Positions 32,172-42,055 are shown, counted from the first letter of the stretch. The stretch is DNA of 64,000 nucleotides from Bdellovibrionaceae bacterium UBA1609 (GCA_002321895.1 DCMZ01000001.1:104519-168518), one strand, 5' to 3'. Numbers and translations: made by a program. The notes: a model not told the origin generated them from the letters alone.

Positions 32172-33641
32172 TTGACGACAAAATACTGGCTTCTTTTTTT
32201 CTTAATTTTCTCGATAGAACTCTCTGCCGAAGAAGTGGGAACTCAACTTTATAACAAGTATAAAAAGGCCGTCGTAAAAATTACGGTATATGAACATGGC
32301 GTACCCATGACGACCGGTTCCGGATTTTTTCTTGGCAAAAAGGGATACATCGCTACAAACTATCACGTTATTAAACCTGCATTTAGCCAAGGATACTCAC
32401 TCCTCATAGAAACTCATGACGGAAAAAAGTTTTTTGATTATAAGGTAGGTACCTGCACTGACGATAGAAGCATTGACCTCTGTATGTTGAAGGTGAATTT
32501 TTCACCAGAGGAAAATTTCATTCCAAAGCCCGTATCTCCACAAAAAGGTGAGAAGATTTATGTTATCGGTCACCCGCTTGGCTTGGACTACACTTTTTCT
32601 GATGGCTTAGTTTCCAACTTCTCACCTGCGAAGAAGAAGGAAGATATTGATGCCATTCAGATCAGCGCCCCCATCAGCCCCGGGAATAGCGGTGGCCCCA
32701 TATTTAACAGCCATGGAGTACTCTACGGCATGGCCACGAGTATAAATGGGGCTCGATTAGCTCAAAATTTGAATTTCGGCATTGCGGTGAGTGAAATCTA
32801 CAAGCTCGCCAAAAAAAGAACTCGGCCAATCACTATTAATCAATACAAAAGAAACATAAACTTAAAAGTTAAAAAGGCTATAGCTAAAATTTCAAAGGAC
32901 TTTTACCTCCCCGCATTTCAAAACCTAAAAAAAGGAGAGGATCAAAAATCTCTTGATGGCCTTGAACTACCCCGCTTCAAAGTGGCAAAATTTAAGGTGG
33001 ATAACGGCTTCTACTTTACCTATGTACCTGTTTTTTACGAATGCTCTCAACACACTAATAGCCCCTCTCACAAAGGGTTTGTTTGTGTTGACCAACTCAC
33101 TCTCTCCACCCAAATTGACTTCAGTTTTTTCCCTTATTCAGAAGAAAGCCTTTATAAAGAGCTAAATGATAAAATTGACCACCAATCTCGACCGGTAAAA
33201 AGTGTTAAAAACTTGCAGACAAGCGGAGAGTGGGACACCTACAAATCGCAGCTGTCACCACAACAAATCAAGGGGCTCCATTCTTACCAAATTAAACCTT
33301 GGCGATGTAAGAAAAAAGGCAAGAATGAAGTGTATTACATTTATGATAATACAGAGGTTTGTACGGCTACTTTAATGAATGATGTAGAACCAAACGCTAT
33401 GACCCAATTAATGCTGTTTCAAGACAAGAAAAGTGGCATGATCATTAAGGTCGCAGGGCACATAAAAGATCAAAATTATAAAAAATTAGGATTTTTTGGT
33501 TCGAAAATTTCCACTCAGCTTATTACATTTGTGACTTTAGAAAACTTGGAAAGACATCTCGCCAATTTTGAAGATGCGAGTTCACCTAGCAAGAGATCCA
33601 CCCCGTCAGCTAAAAAGCGAAACCGAAAAACATCGAAGTGA
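32172..33641 (+). CDS. Exported trypsin-like serine protease with unknown C-terminal domain
   Basis: A signal peptide (about residues 1-20) precedes an S1/HtrA-type protease domain. Its triad is H65 (ATNYHVIKP), D102 (SIDLCML) and S173 (SPGNSGGP). There is no PDZ domain. The remaining 260 residues form a Cys-containing domain without family match (TYVPVFYECSQH, KPWRCKKKGKNEVYYIY), ending in a basic Ser/Lys/Arg tail (SPSKRSTPSAKKRNRKTSK). The start is a TTG with TGAGG 8 bases upstream. The protein is probably periplasmic or secreted. Pairing of a catalytically complete HtrA-like domain with an unknown domain in place of PDZ is notable. Confidence 0.8.
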   Translation: MTTKYWLLFFLIFSIELSAEEVGTQLYNKYKKAVVKITVYEHGVPMTTGSGFFLGKKGYIATNYHVIKPAFSQGYSLLIETHDGKKFFDYKVGTCTDDRSIDLCMLKVNFSPEENFIPKPVSPQKGEKIYVIGHPLGLDYTFSDGLVSNFSPAKKKEDIDAIQISAPISPGNSGGPIFNSHGVLYGMATSINGARLAQNLNFGIAVSEIYKLAKKRTRPITINQYKRNINLKVKKAIAKISKDFYLPAFQNLKKGEDQKSLDGLELPRFKVAKFKVDNGFYFTYVPVFYECSQHTNSPSHKGFVCVDQLTLSTQIDFSFFPYSEESLYKELNDKIDHQSRPVKSVKNLQTSGEWDTYKSQLSPQQIKGLHSYQIKPWRCKKKGKNEVYYIYDNTEVCTATLMNDVEPNAMTQLMLFQDKKSGMIIKVAGHIKDQNYKKLGFFGSKISTQLITFVTLENLERHLANFEDASSPSKRSTPSAKKRNRKTSK

Positions 33642-33675
33642 CTTTCACTTGAAAGACAAAAAATGTGCTCACCGT

Positions 33676-34068
33676 TTAGTGATTTCCTAGATAAGTTACC
33701 ACTTTATAGATAATGAAATAATGCGTGAAGTGGTGAACCATTTGATCTATCCCAAAGCACCACCAGAACGAGGCTTTGTAGTGATCATTGAACCTACCCA
33801 GGTAGCGCGGCCCAGATTTAATTCGATCCATTCCAAAATGGACAATAAAATCAAAAATAGCGAAATACCAAAGAGCGGGTGCGAAGACCAGGAGTATAGC
33901 AAGAGTAAAAAGGGCATGAACTCCAGCGTGCACAGTTAACGGCAGCAAAAAATCCCATCCCGGAAGGGTCTTTTTTAACATATATTCCCGCTGTAAGGGG
34001 AAATCACATATAAAATGCTTAACCTGATAGCAAACTAATAAAGTGAATGTTAATTGCAGCATTTCCAT
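33676..34068 (-). CDS. DUF3307-like inner-membrane protein
   Basis: This 130-residue protein has four hydrophobic helices and family-type residues HFICDFPLQREYML near the N-terminus and LTVHAGVHALFTL in the second helix. DUF3307 proteins typically show a HxxxDFxxQ signature followed by a His-rich helix. A further FIVHFGMDRIK and MVHHFTHYF complete the pattern. Function is unknown. It is a single gene facing the protease gene. Confidence 0.7.
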   Translation of the reverse strand: MEMLQLTFTLLVCYQVKHFICDFPLQREYMLKKTLPGWDFLLPLTVHAGVHALFTLAILLVFAPALWYFAIFDFIVHFGMDRIKSGPRYLGRFNDHYKASFWWCFGIDQMVHHFTHYFIIYKVVTYLGNH

Positions 34069-34216
34069 GGCTGAAGAGATCTCCTAGGTGCACTTACATC
34101 ATTATAGGAAGAGAATGACACATTGGTCACAAACTAATCTGGTTGGCTCAGACCTTGATCTAGACCAGAAAAGACCCTAACATGATATTTTCTAGCCCAA
34201 TGGAATATTCGAATTT

Positions 34217-34963
34217 ATGAATCAAGCCCAAATCGAAAATAAAAAAGAAAATCCGCTCGCAAATATCGGTTTCAATATTGTCATTCCAGTTGTTTTATTG
34301 AACCAACTCACCGATCGATTTGGTGAACATGGTCCCTTGATTGCTCTTGTTGTGGCACTAGCATTTCCATTGGGTTATGGAGCTTACGATCTCATTGTAA
34401 ACAAACGGAAGAATTTTATTTCTGTATTAGGAATAGTAAATATTCTTTTTACAGGAGGACTCGCACTGCTCAAAGTGGAGGGTTTTTGGTTTGCTGTTAA
34501 AGAAGCCGCCTTCCCAGCATTAATTGGGGTGGGCGTCTATTTTACGGCCTACACTAAAAAACCAGCTGTTAAAATGATGGTTTATAATAAAAATGTTATG
34601 GATGTGGATCGCGTGGAATCTGTACTTGAGGAAAAAGGGACCCGCACTCAATTTGATCATCACCTCAAAAAGTCCACCTACTTGCTTGCCATTTCCTTTT
34701 TCTTAAGCGCCATTTTAAATTTTGGACTGGCTTCTTATATTTTTAAAGATATTGACCCCAATTTAAGCTCCACTGAAGCTGCAAGTGTATTAAATGAACA
34801 GATTGCAGACATGCAATGGATGAGTTTTATAGTGATCGCCTTACCACTCACTGTATTTATGATGTACATACTATTTTATGTTAAAAATGGCATCACTCGT
34901 TATACTGGCCTCGGTGTGGAAGATATATTCCCAGCGTTGAAAGAACCACCCAGTAAAAATTAA
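34217..34963 (+). CDS. VC0807-like multi-pass membrane protein
   Basis: The 248-residue protein has about six hydrophobic helices, with an N-terminal NIGFNIVIPVVLLNQL and a short DLIVNKRKNFIS cytoplasmic loop. This layout resembles the VC0807 family of uncharacterised inner-membrane proteins. No transport motif is visible. The ATG is preceded by a weak GGAA. It is monocistronic between two minus-strand genes. Confidence 0.6.
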   Translation: MNQAQIENKKENPLANIGFNIVIPVVLLNQLTDRFGEHGPLIALVVALAFPLGYGAYDLIVNKRKNFISVLGIVNILFTGGLALLKVEGFWFAVKEAAFPALIGVGVYFTAYTKKPAVKMMVYNKNVMDVDRVESVLEEKGTRTQFDHHLKKSTYLLAISFFLSAILNFGLASYIFKDIDPNLSSTEAASVLNEQIADMQWMSFIVIALPLTVFMMYILFYVKNGITRYTGLGVEDIFPALKEPPSKN

Positions 34964-34975
34964 GCCTTCTAGGAG

Positions 34976-35437
34976 CTAGTCCTCTAGTTCCTCGGGAGTG
35001 ATAAAACCCACTTCAGCTTCTTGAGGTACTCTTTCCGAATTTTCTTCAATCTTTCTGAGTTGGTCACGACTCTCTATGAATCGCTGTCTGGCTTGACGTT
35101 TCTGCTTCTGCACTAGCTCCATTTGCTTTTCCCAAGCCAGCTCTAACTTGGGAGTATCATAAGCCCTTTTAGAATTCGGATCATAAGCTTCTCTAGCCTT
35201 TTCACGTTCTATTTTTTTAGCTTTCTGGCGCTTTTTCCAGTCATCACGACCCTTTCGCCTAACTTTTGCATACTTACTCTTCTTCTCAAAATGTTCAAAA
35301 TACCCTTGATATCGCTTCTTTAACTGAATTCGTTTCCTCTGATACACATCCGTATCATTTGAACCTTCGGCCTTAACATCGTCAGCAAGAACCACCGCTA
35401 AAAGAATTGCTATCATTAATAATCCAGTACGTACCAT
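34976..35437 (-). CDS. Small exported, highly charged coiled-coil protein
   Basis: A 22-residue signal peptide (LLMIAILLAVVLADDVKAEG) is followed by 130 residues very rich in Lys, Arg, Glu and Gln (KKRYQGYFEHFEKKSKYAK, KRQKAKKIEREKAREAY) with long helical or coiled-coil character. No family match. A structural or nucleic-acid-like binding role in the periplasm is conceivable but not supported. It converges with the VC0807-like gene after 12 bases. Confidence 0.55.
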   Translation of the reverse strand: MVRTGLLMIAILLAVVLADDVKAEGSNDTDVYQRKRIQLKKRYQGYFEHFEKKSKYAKVRRKGRDDWKKRQKAKKIEREKAREAYDPNSKRAYDTPKLELAWEKQMELVQKQKRQARQRFIESRDQLRKIEENSERVPQEAEVGFITPEELED

Positions 35438-35528
35438 AGTTTAATATTGCCTCAATGGGCCTTATTTGCCTATACTGTGGCGGATTTTCTCGACTTTTAG
35501 TGGTTGCTTAACAAGATGGAGTAGCAGC

Positions 35529-36548
35529 ATGGAATTTCTAATTGAAGTGGGTGCCTTTTCAGCAAAAGCCCTCGTTATCGTAGTAAGCTTTATTGTTGTC
35601 ATCATCGCTATAGCTAGCGCAGTTGCAAAGAATAAAGTCGGCCACGAAAAGATTGAGGTTAAAAATCTCAATGATAAGTTCAAAGACCTTACAGAAGTTA
35701 TACATTCTAAAGTTTTAAGTAAAAAAGAGCTTAAAGACCGGCTTAAAGAATTTAAGAAAGATCAAAAAAAACAAAGCAAGGAAAAGACTCCCAAAAAAAA
35801 TGTTTTTGTCTTGGACTTTGATGGTGACATTAAAGCCTCCGCAGTCAGTCAATTTCGCGATGAAATTTCTACGATTTTAAGCCTGAAAGACAATTGCTCT
35901 GAGGTTGTCATTCGCCTTGAAAGCCCTGGCGGCATGGTCCACAGCTATGGACTTGCCTCCTCTCAAATCCTAAGACTCAAAGAGCAAAATATTCCCACCA
36001 CGGTTTGTGTCGACAAGGTCGCTGCCAGTGGCGGCTATATGATGGCCTGTGTATCTGATAAAATTGTAGCGGCACCATTTGCAATTCTAGGTTCAATTGG
36101 TGTCCTTGCTCAGATTCCTAACTTTAACAAAGTATTAAAAAAGAACGATGTCGAGTACCAAGAAATCACTGCTGGTGAGTACAAGCGAACCCTTTCCTTA
36201 TTTGGAGAAATCACTGAAAAAGGAAAGCAGAAATTCACCGAAGATATTGTTCGCACCCACGGTCTATTTAAAAAATGGGTTGCTGATCGTAGACCCAAAG
36301 TAGATATAGAAAAGATTGCCACCGGTGAAACTTGGTATGGGCAAGAATGCCTACAGAATGGATTAGCTGATGAAATTAAAACGAGTGACGAATACATATT
36401 AAACCTCATTCCAAATCATTCTGTTTATTCGCTTAAAGTGACTGGACGAAAAAGCTTCCAAGAGAAACTTCAAGACAGCTTTGGACAGGTCGTGTCCAGT
36501 AGAATTCCCGAATGGCTAATGACTTGGAACCAAAAACGTTGGTACTAG
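35529..36548 (+). CDS. sohB: SohB-like signal-peptide-peptidase-family (S49) membrane protease
   Basis: The 339-residue protein has one N-terminal membrane helix (about residues 8-33), a lysine-rich linker and an S49 protease domain. The active serine lies in VAASGGYMMACVSDKIV (S167) and the general-base lysine in AGEYKRTLSLFGE (K219), the Ser-Lys dyad of SppA/SohB. ESPGGMVHSYGLA supplies the oxyanion Gly-Gly. ATG 35529 is chosen because it starts the conserved MEFLIE sequence of SohB and is preceded by a purine-rich segment. It degrades signal peptides or membrane proteins at the inner membrane. Confidence 0.92.
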   Translation: MEFLIEVGAFSAKALVIVVSFIVVIIAIASAVAKNKVGHEKIEVKNLNDKFKDLTEVIHSKVLSKKELKDRLKEFKKDQKKQSKEKTPKKNVFVLDFDGDIKASAVSQFRDEISTILSLKDNCSEVVIRLESPGGMVHSYGLASSQILRLKEQNIPTTVCVDKVAASGGYMMACVSDKIVAAPFAILGSIGVLAQIPNFNKVLKKNDVEYQEITAGEYKRTLSLFGEITEKGKQKFTEDIVRTHGLFKKWVADRRPKVDIEKIATGETWYGQECLQNGLADEIKTSDEYILNLIPNHSVYSLKVTGRKSFQEKLQDSFGQVVSSRIPEWLMTWNQKRWY

Positions 36549-36550
36549 CT

Positions 36551-38686
36551 CTATTGTGAAGTATTTCCAGGCTTTTCATCCGTGACTTCTCCTGCTTTAT
36601 CAGGCGGAGTCTCCTCAGATCCTGGAATAATCTTTTTGGCGGTGTTCATCATCTGCTGACCCAAGTTCTTAATCGGCTCTATGGCTTTTACATTAGGCAA
36701 AACGCTTGAATCGGCGAAAACTGGAATTAAATTATTCTCGCTGTCTTTAAGAAACCAATCGTACTCCTCACCTAGCAAGGTCATAGCCTGTTTATTTCCA
36801 GGCGCATAAACATTCCCAAAAAGCTGTTTACGATTCCAATTACCGGAAGAACGAGCCACTCGCCCTTGAAAGCTCGCCTTTAACTTATCCCAATACAGGC
36901 TTCCCTGCTTGATCTGCATTTCAAAACCTATGGGAGCTAGTTTCCAAGCCCCATCGTTATCCGTGGAGTACACTTTCTGCATCCAAGGCTTAAATGGATG
37001 ATTCGACGCAAGCTCTAGCTCGGCCAAAGAAACTTTCGCATTAAATGCATCTCCATCGTAAAGTGATTTCAACTTAAGCCTTTTCAGCCCCCATTTATCA
37101 CCAAATATTTTACCAACAGCAAAGTTTCCTCGCCAGCGCTCCAAACTTGCATTTGCAATGGTTGCTTGCCCAAAAATACCCATGGAGCCTAGAACACCAC
37201 CCACCATTACTTTTTGCACTAAGGGATGAAACTTGAGATGCTCGATGCCGACCTGTAGAACCCCGGCACTAAATTGATTATTTAAGTTAAAGGAAAGCTT
37301 TCCAATAAACTCACCTCTATCGAGTTCTGCCTTGTCAATGAGTCCTGAGATACGCCCACTATCAAAGCTCAATTGCCCACCAATTTTATTAATTTTTTGA
37401 AGAGTTTTTTGGCTAGCTCTCGAAAAAATCGCCACACTGTTTTCAATTTCCCATTGAAAGTTCATTTTTTCATTGGATTCAATTTTGACTTCTCCTGAAA
37501 GCTGTCCCATATCTTTGAAGACTCCAGTGGGCCCTTCTCTACCAATAACTCCCATTAGCATCTGTAATGGCCAATTTTTAACAAATACTACCCCTTGAGA
37601 GTTTAATTGAGGTGTACTCATATAAGGCCATTTTAATTGCAATTGACCCAATTCAATTTTCCCTGACTTTTCTATGACCAGACATTGTCTAAGATCAACA
37701 ATTAGATCTGAGGCTTCCATTTCAGACTGCGCTGAAACAACACAGTTCATCCAAAGATTAGCTAATGATGGCCGGGTGGGCTTCTCGAGAATCTTTAGGA
37801 TTTGAGTTAGTGGAAAATAGTCAAATTTAAACTCTGATCGAATTGGCGCTTTTTCTCCTGGAGAGTACTTGAAGCTACCTAGAATCTTGCCTTCGCGTAT
37901 TGACCCTTCAAGTTGAATTTCAAGGGATTCCTTTTGGACATTAATATTTACTGGCAGGGTTCGAAACTCTGAAAGACCTTTTTTCCACCTAGACAGATCC
38001 ACATCGGCTGAAACTTCAATATTGGAAGCCAGTTTCAATTCCAACTTCTTTAGAATCATTATCTGATTTTTTCTTTGCCACCAAAACTCGTCGAACTGAA
38101 CTGTTTTAAGTGGGATTTCTTGTAGCCTGGAATAGCTATTATTAAATTCAAAAAGAATACGTTCCATAGTTTTAAAACTATAGACTGATCTTTTTATTGC
38201 TTCTGAAGCGTTCAGATCAGATTCTCTGGAATCTATAACTTTGTCTTTAGTATCTTCGTCAGTACAATCGGATTCAAAGGTAAGTAGAGTTGCTTGCTTA
38301 ACCCTAAGTTTTTCAACCACTAATGTTTGCTGAGATATACTTTTTAAAATAGAAACTGGAATGTATGTCTGAACGACCTGCAGACCGTTTTGATATTTAC
38401 AAGTATTTTTAGGGGTTACTCGAGCCAGTTGGATTTCGAAACCAAACGCTGGAACACCTCCCCCTCTCGACAGAATAAGACGGGGTTCTTGTACTTCCAG
38501 GTTCCATTCCTCAGAATGATTCTTAAGTCTCTCATTCAACCACTGACTCAATTGATAGTCTGAAAAGACAACTCGTACGGCTCCTCCCCAAAAAAAACAA
38601 GTCAGGAGCCCAATGAGAAAAGGTATCCAACCAGAAGACCAGTTCACAGATTTAAAAGGTTTTTTATGTCTCACAAATTTCCTCAT
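36551..38686 (-). CDS. AsmA/TamB-like membrane-anchored protein
   Basis: The 711-residue protein starts with a basic cytoplasmic tail and one membrane helix (WIPFLIGLLTCFFWGGAVRVVF), followed by about 650 residues of mainly beta strands in the periplasm. Repeated ELKLASNIEVSADVDLSRW-type and RWRGNFAVGKIFGDKWGLKRLKLKSLYDGDA-type segments suit the elongated lipid-binding groove of AsmA/YhdP proteins, which move phospholipids or sort lipids between membranes. The start is uncertain: ATG 38716 is an upstream alternative, and neither has a good ribosome site. It lies just upstream of greA in the minus direction but is separated by its own non-coding gap. Confidence 0.45.
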   Translation of the reverse strand: MRKFVRHKKPFKSVNWSSGWIPFLIGLLTCFFWGGAVRVVFSDYQLSQWLNERLKNHSEEWNLEVQEPRLILSRGGGVPAFGFEIQLARVTPKNTCKYQNGLQVVQTYIPVSILKSISQQTLVVEKLRVKQATLLTFESDCTDEDTKDKVIDSRESDLNASEAIKRSVYSFKTMERILFEFNNSYSRLQEIPLKTVQFDEFWWQRKNQIMILKKLELKLASNIEVSADVDLSRWKKGLSEFRTLPVNINVQKESLEIQLEGSIREGKILGSFKYSPGEKAPIRSEFKFDYFPLTQILKILEKPTRPSLANLWMNCVVSAQSEMEASDLIVDLRQCLVIEKSGKIELGQLQLKWPYMSTPQLNSQGVVFVKNWPLQMLMGVIGREGPTGVFKDMGQLSGEVKIESNEKMNFQWEIENSVAIFSRASQKTLQKINKIGGQLSFDSGRISGLIDKAELDRGEFIGKLSFNLNNQFSAGVLQVGIEHLKFHPLVQKVMVGGVLGSMGIFGQATIANASLERWRGNFAVGKIFGDKWGLKRLKLKSLYDGDAFNAKVSLAELELASNHPFKPWMQKVYSTDNDGAWKLAPIGFEMQIKQGSLYWDKLKASFQGRVARSSGNWNRKQLFGNVYAPGNKQAMTLLGEEYDWFLKDSENNLIPVFADSSVLPNVKAIEPIKNLGQQMMNTAKKIIPGSEETPPDKAGEVTDEKPGNTSQ

Positions 38687-38725
38687 TGCCTGAATGCAAC
38701 ACCAGGCATGAGGCATACATTCACT

Positions 38726-39202
38726 TTATTTGAACTCGATTTTTAAGACTTCGTACTCTTTTTCCCCTTTAGGAGTCTTTAATTCAATCACATCATCTGA
38801 CTTTTTACCAATAAGCGCGCGTGCTAATGGCGAAAATACAGAAATTTTGGACTTCTTAACATCAGCTTCATCTTCTCCAACGATTTGGTAAAAGACTTCT
38901 TCATCTGAATCACAATCCAAAAGAGTAACCGTAGCGCCAAAAATTATAGTTTCAGAACTCAATTTAGCCGGATCTACGACCTCAGCTTCAGCTAACTTGC
39001 CTTCAATTTCACTGATGCGGGACTCAATAAACCCCTGCTTTTCTTTGGCAGCATCATAATCAGCATTTTCACTCAGATCGCCGTGACCTCGAGCCTCCTC
39101 GATGGCTTTGATGACAGCTGGCCGCTCAATGCTCTTCAGATGCTTGAGCTCCGTGGTGAGCTGTTCTTTTCCCAATTGGGTCATAGGTTGTTTCCCCATC
39201 AT
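38726..39202 (-). CDS. greA: Transcription elongation factor GreA
   Basis: The 158-residue protein shows PMTQLGKEQLTTEL, the conserved RGHGDLSENADYDAAKEKQGFIESRI in part (GHGDLSENADYDAAKEKQ) with the acidic tip (D, E) that enters the RNA polymerase secondary channel, and a C-terminal FKBP-like domain ending FSPLARALIGKKSDDVIEL. The start at 39202 (or 39199) follows GAGGAG. Frame extends further upstream but without conserved sequence. GreA rescues backtracked polymerase by stimulating transcript cleavage. Confidence 0.95.
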   Translation of the reverse strand: MMGKQPMTQLGKEQLTTELKHLKSIERPAVIKAIEEARGHGDLSENADYDAAKEKQGFIESRISEIEGKLAEAEVVDPAKLSSETIIFGATVTLLDCDSDEEVFYQIVGEDEADVKKSKISVFSPLARALIGKKSDDVIELKTPKGEKEYEVLKIEFK

Positions 39203-39330
39203 TTGGTCTCCTCGTCCGCGGTGGTTGAAAAAAGGAGATAATATAGTAAAAACCTTTGACGCGGACAAGAACAAACGAGAAGATGGGACGCGAAAGTATA
39301 ACTTATTAATTTCTCTAGGAAAATCGGGGT

Positions 39331-40686
39331 TTGGCTGTGAAATTGAACCCAAGCAACACATCTATAGTTAAAAGACTGTTGTCCGGCCGTAATAGCCGCC
39401 CCCTGTTATCTATCCTAAATAAGATCGAACCCGCCGATTTAGCTAGCCTCATTTCTCAATTTCATTCTCGGGAGAGACGCCTGCTCGTCAAAGCTCTCAT
39501 GCAAATTGATAAAGCACATTCCTCTTTGCTTGAAGTTCCCGAAAAACAATTAGGACCCATTCTTGAGGGAGTTGAGGAGTCGGATCTGGTAAGTCTCTGC
39601 CTTAAAGCTCCCGACGAAACAGTGGCTTATTTTTTAAGACTCGTAAATGATAAGCTCCAGGAAAAAGTTTTAGAAGAATTGGACAGTACGCATAGATCCC
39701 ATATCCAGCAGCTCCTAAGCTACCCCGAAGAATCAGCGGGACGTATGATGCAGTCGTCTTTCTTTAAGTTACCCATCCACATAACGGCACAAGAAGGTCT
39801 TGATCTATTAAGAGAGAAGGCCCAAGAGCAAAGTATTTATTACATCTATTGTGTGGATAAAGATCAACGCCTTCATGGAGTCATTTCACTGCGTGCACTT
39901 GCCACAGCAGCCCCAGAAACGCCCCTGGAAAAACTGACCAAAAAAGAAGTTGTTTCTGTACGACCAACGAACACTGATGAAGAGGTCGCTCAAATCGTCG
40001 CGCATTATGACTTCATAGCTGTACCCGTTGTGGATGAAAATAACAGACTTCTAGGCATCATAACTATCGATGACGTTGTTGATATTATTCAAGAGCAAGC
40101 CACTGCAAATATATATGCTCAGGCCGGTCTACAAGAAGATGATAGAGTTTTCAGCTCACCTCTTTTCAAAATTAAAACCCGGTTGCCATGGATGTTTCTA
40201 AATCTCCTACTGGCAAGCTTAGCCAGTTCTGTAGTTAGCTTGTTCGAAAACACAATGCATGAACTCATAATTTTAGCTGTACTGAAAAATATTGTTGCCG
40301 GCATGGGCGGGAATACCGCTATCCAGACCTTAACCGTTGTTACGAGAGGAATTGCCACCGGTGATTTTAATTTTATTTCCTATGGAAAAGCCGTCACAAA
40401 AGAAACTCTCGTAGGCGTAACTATAGGTTGTATTACCGGAATATCCGCTGGAATTTTGGTCTACTTCTGGAAAGACGATGCCATGGTGTCGGGAGTCATT
40501 TGCTTATCTATGATTCTAAACTCTCTGGTGGCCTCGACCTTTGGCGCCATCGTTCCACTTATCTTAAGCCATTTTAAATACGACCCAGCCACAGGTAGTG
40601 GTGTTATCGTTACAATGATCACTGATATTTTCAGCTTCTTTTCATTCTTAGGAATAGCCACATTGGGTCTCAAGATGATTCAATAA
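39331..40686 (+). CDS. mgtE: MgtE-type magnesium transporter
   Basis: The 451-residue protein has the MgtE layout: an N-terminal helical N domain (residues 1-130), two CBS domains (about 135-260) and a five-helix membrane domain with NIVAGMGGNTAIQTLTV in helix 2 (the family's conserved Gly-Gly-Asn region) and a last helix with TGSGVIVTMITDIFSFF. The start is a TTG after AGGAAAATCGGGG; a GTG at 39337 is an alternative. It is divergent from greA with a 128-base gap. It imports Mg2+ (or Co2+), gated by cytoplasmic Mg2+ at the N/CBS domains. Confidence 0.94.
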   Translation: MAVKLNPSNTSIVKRLLSGRNSRPLLSILNKIEPADLASLISQFHSRERRLLVKALMQIDKAHSSLLEVPEKQLGPILEGVEESDLVSLCLKAPDETVAYFLRLVNDKLQEKVLEELDSTHRSHIQQLLSYPEESAGRMMQSSFFKLPIHITAQEGLDLLREKAQEQSIYYIYCVDKDQRLHGVISLRALATAAPETPLEKLTKKEVVSVRPTNTDEEVAQIVAHYDFIAVPVVDENNRLLGIITIDDVVDIIQEQATANIYAQAGLQEDDRVFSSPLFKIKTRLPWMFLNLLLASLASSVVSLFENTMHELIILAVLKNIVAGMGGNTAIQTLTVVTRGIATGDFNFISYGKAVTKETLVGVTIGCITGISAGILVYFWKDDAMVSGVICLSMILNSLVASTFGAIVPLILSHFKYDPATGSGVIVTMITDIFSFFSFLGIATLGLKMIQ

Positions 40687-40737
40687 ACTGGTCCCACAGA
40701 GTTTAAGACCATTCTATGAAAGGCCGACAAGTCACAC

Positions 40738-41790
40738 ATGAGTAATACAGCGCCGACGTTTCAACAGGATGTCTCTTCCATTGCCCGAAAGCTAGAAAGA
40801 GCCAACAGCATAATCCTAACCACTCATAAGCAGTGTGACGGTGATGGCCTGGGTGCAATTCTTGGCCTCTATCATGCTCTAAAACATACAGACAAAACTG
40901 TAAGAGTGTTATTGGTCGATGAAATTCCTGCTAAATATTCTTTTTTAGATGGTGAGGAATATGCAGAAATTTTTGAAGGTCCACACGAACCTGTTAAATC
41001 CACTGATATGTGTTTGATTTTTGATACCAATGACTTTCGATTAGTGGAGCCACTTTGGGAAACTCTAGTAAAAAACTGCGACGAGGTACTCTTCGTAGAC
41101 CATCATCCTATTCTATCTCAAGGCCCTCTACCTACCGAAGGATCTTACATAAATACAAATGCTGCCAGCACTGGCGAAGTCGCCTATTACATCATACAAG
41201 AAATGGGGTTACCGCTAGATGAGGCTTCAGCCAGAGCTCTCTACACGAGCATTGCTTTTGACACCCAACTTTTTAGATATGTTAAATCTCGCCCCAACTC
41301 TCATTTAGTAGCCGCAGAGTTGCTAAAATTAGAAAAGAATCCAGAGATCATCCACAAAGAAATATTTTCTACCTACACCGTTGGAAAAATGAAATTTCTT
41401 TCTGAAGCACTTGGTGATATCGAATACCATTTCAATGAAAAAGTCGCCGTATTACATATAAGAGATGGGCAGCTTAAAAACTACAGTCTTGATATTGACG
41501 ACTCAAGAGATGTGATTGATATGATCATGAATATAACTTCAGTAGAGGCTGCAGCTCTTTTTAGAGAAGACGCTCCAGGTGAGTTTAAAATGAGTTTACG
41601 CTCCAAAGGAAAAGCTGAGGTCATTAGTATTGCCGAGGAATTTGGTGGTGGTGGACATCGTTTTGCTGCCGGAGCCCCTACTCGAGGCAATTACCAAGAA
41701 ATAAAGAATAGAGTGGTAGAATTACTCATCGGTCAGCTAAAAAAAACGTCTCCCTCTGAATCCAAAGACAGTCACACTAGCATAAATTAA
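40738..41790 (+). CDS. nrnA: DHH/DHHA1 phosphoesterase, NrnA-like oligoribonuclease / PAP phosphatase
   Basis: The 350-residue protein has the DHH signature motifs: motif I THKQCDGDGLGA, motif II LIFDTND, motif III VDHHPI, motif IV AFDTQLF and the C-terminal DHHA1 motif GGGGHRFAAGAP. The architecture and length match NrnA/YtqI, which hydrolyses nano-RNA and 3'-phosphoadenosine 5'-phosphate to AMP. It lies 2 bases upstream of the next gene, so co-transcription is likely. No strong ribosome site precedes the ATG. Confidence 0.9.
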   Translation: MSNTAPTFQQDVSSIARKLERANSIILTTHKQCDGDGLGAILGLYHALKHTDKTVRVLLVDEIPAKYSFLDGEEYAEIFEGPHEPVKSTDMCLIFDTNDFRLVEPLWETLVKNCDEVLFVDHHPILSQGPLPTEGSYINTNAASTGEVAYYIIQEMGLPLDEASARALYTSIAFDTQLFRYVKSRPNSHLVAAELLKLEKNPEIIHKEIFSTYTVGKMKFLSEALGDIEYHFNEKVAVLHIRDGQLKNYSLDIDDSRDVIDMIMNITSVEAAALFREDAPGEFKMSLRSKGKAEVISIAEEFGGGGHRFAAGAPTRGNYQEIKNRVVELLIGQLKKTSPSESKDSHTSIN

Positions 41791-41792
41791 TT

Positions 41793-42035
41793 ATGCCAAA
41801 TCAAAAGAAAAAAAGAAGTCCTGTGGTATGCCTATGCAATTCAATTCGACAGGACATCATTGAAGCGACTATTCGGCAGGGCAACTCAAGTGTTGATGAT
41901 ATTTATGATCAAACCACAGCTGGAGTTGGCCCCTGCGGTGGATCCTGTCGACCCTACATTAAAGAAATGATTGCTCAGTTTGAAAAGGATGGCACCTTTC
42001 CCGAGGTCGCTCGCCCTATTAAAAAACGAAAATAG
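41793..42035 (+). CDS. BFD-like [2Fe-2S] protein (bacterioferritin-associated-ferredoxin type)
   Basis: The 80-residue protein has a CLC at residues 14-16 and GPCGGSC about 33 residues later, four Cys with spacing like BFD-like [2Fe-2S] domains (the second pair is CxxxC here). Such domains bind a cluster and often mobilise iron or serve as regulatory subunits. It follows nrnA with a 2-base gap. The C-terminus is basic (PIKKRK). A second BFD-like gene stands on the opposite strand just 145 bases away. Confidence 0.8.
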   Translation: MPNQKKKRSPVVCLCNSIRQDIIEATIRQGNSSVDDIYDQTTAGVGPCGGSCRPYIKEMIAQFEKDGTFPEVARPIKKRK

Positions 42036-42055
42036 ATTGGCTCGTTAATTTTATT

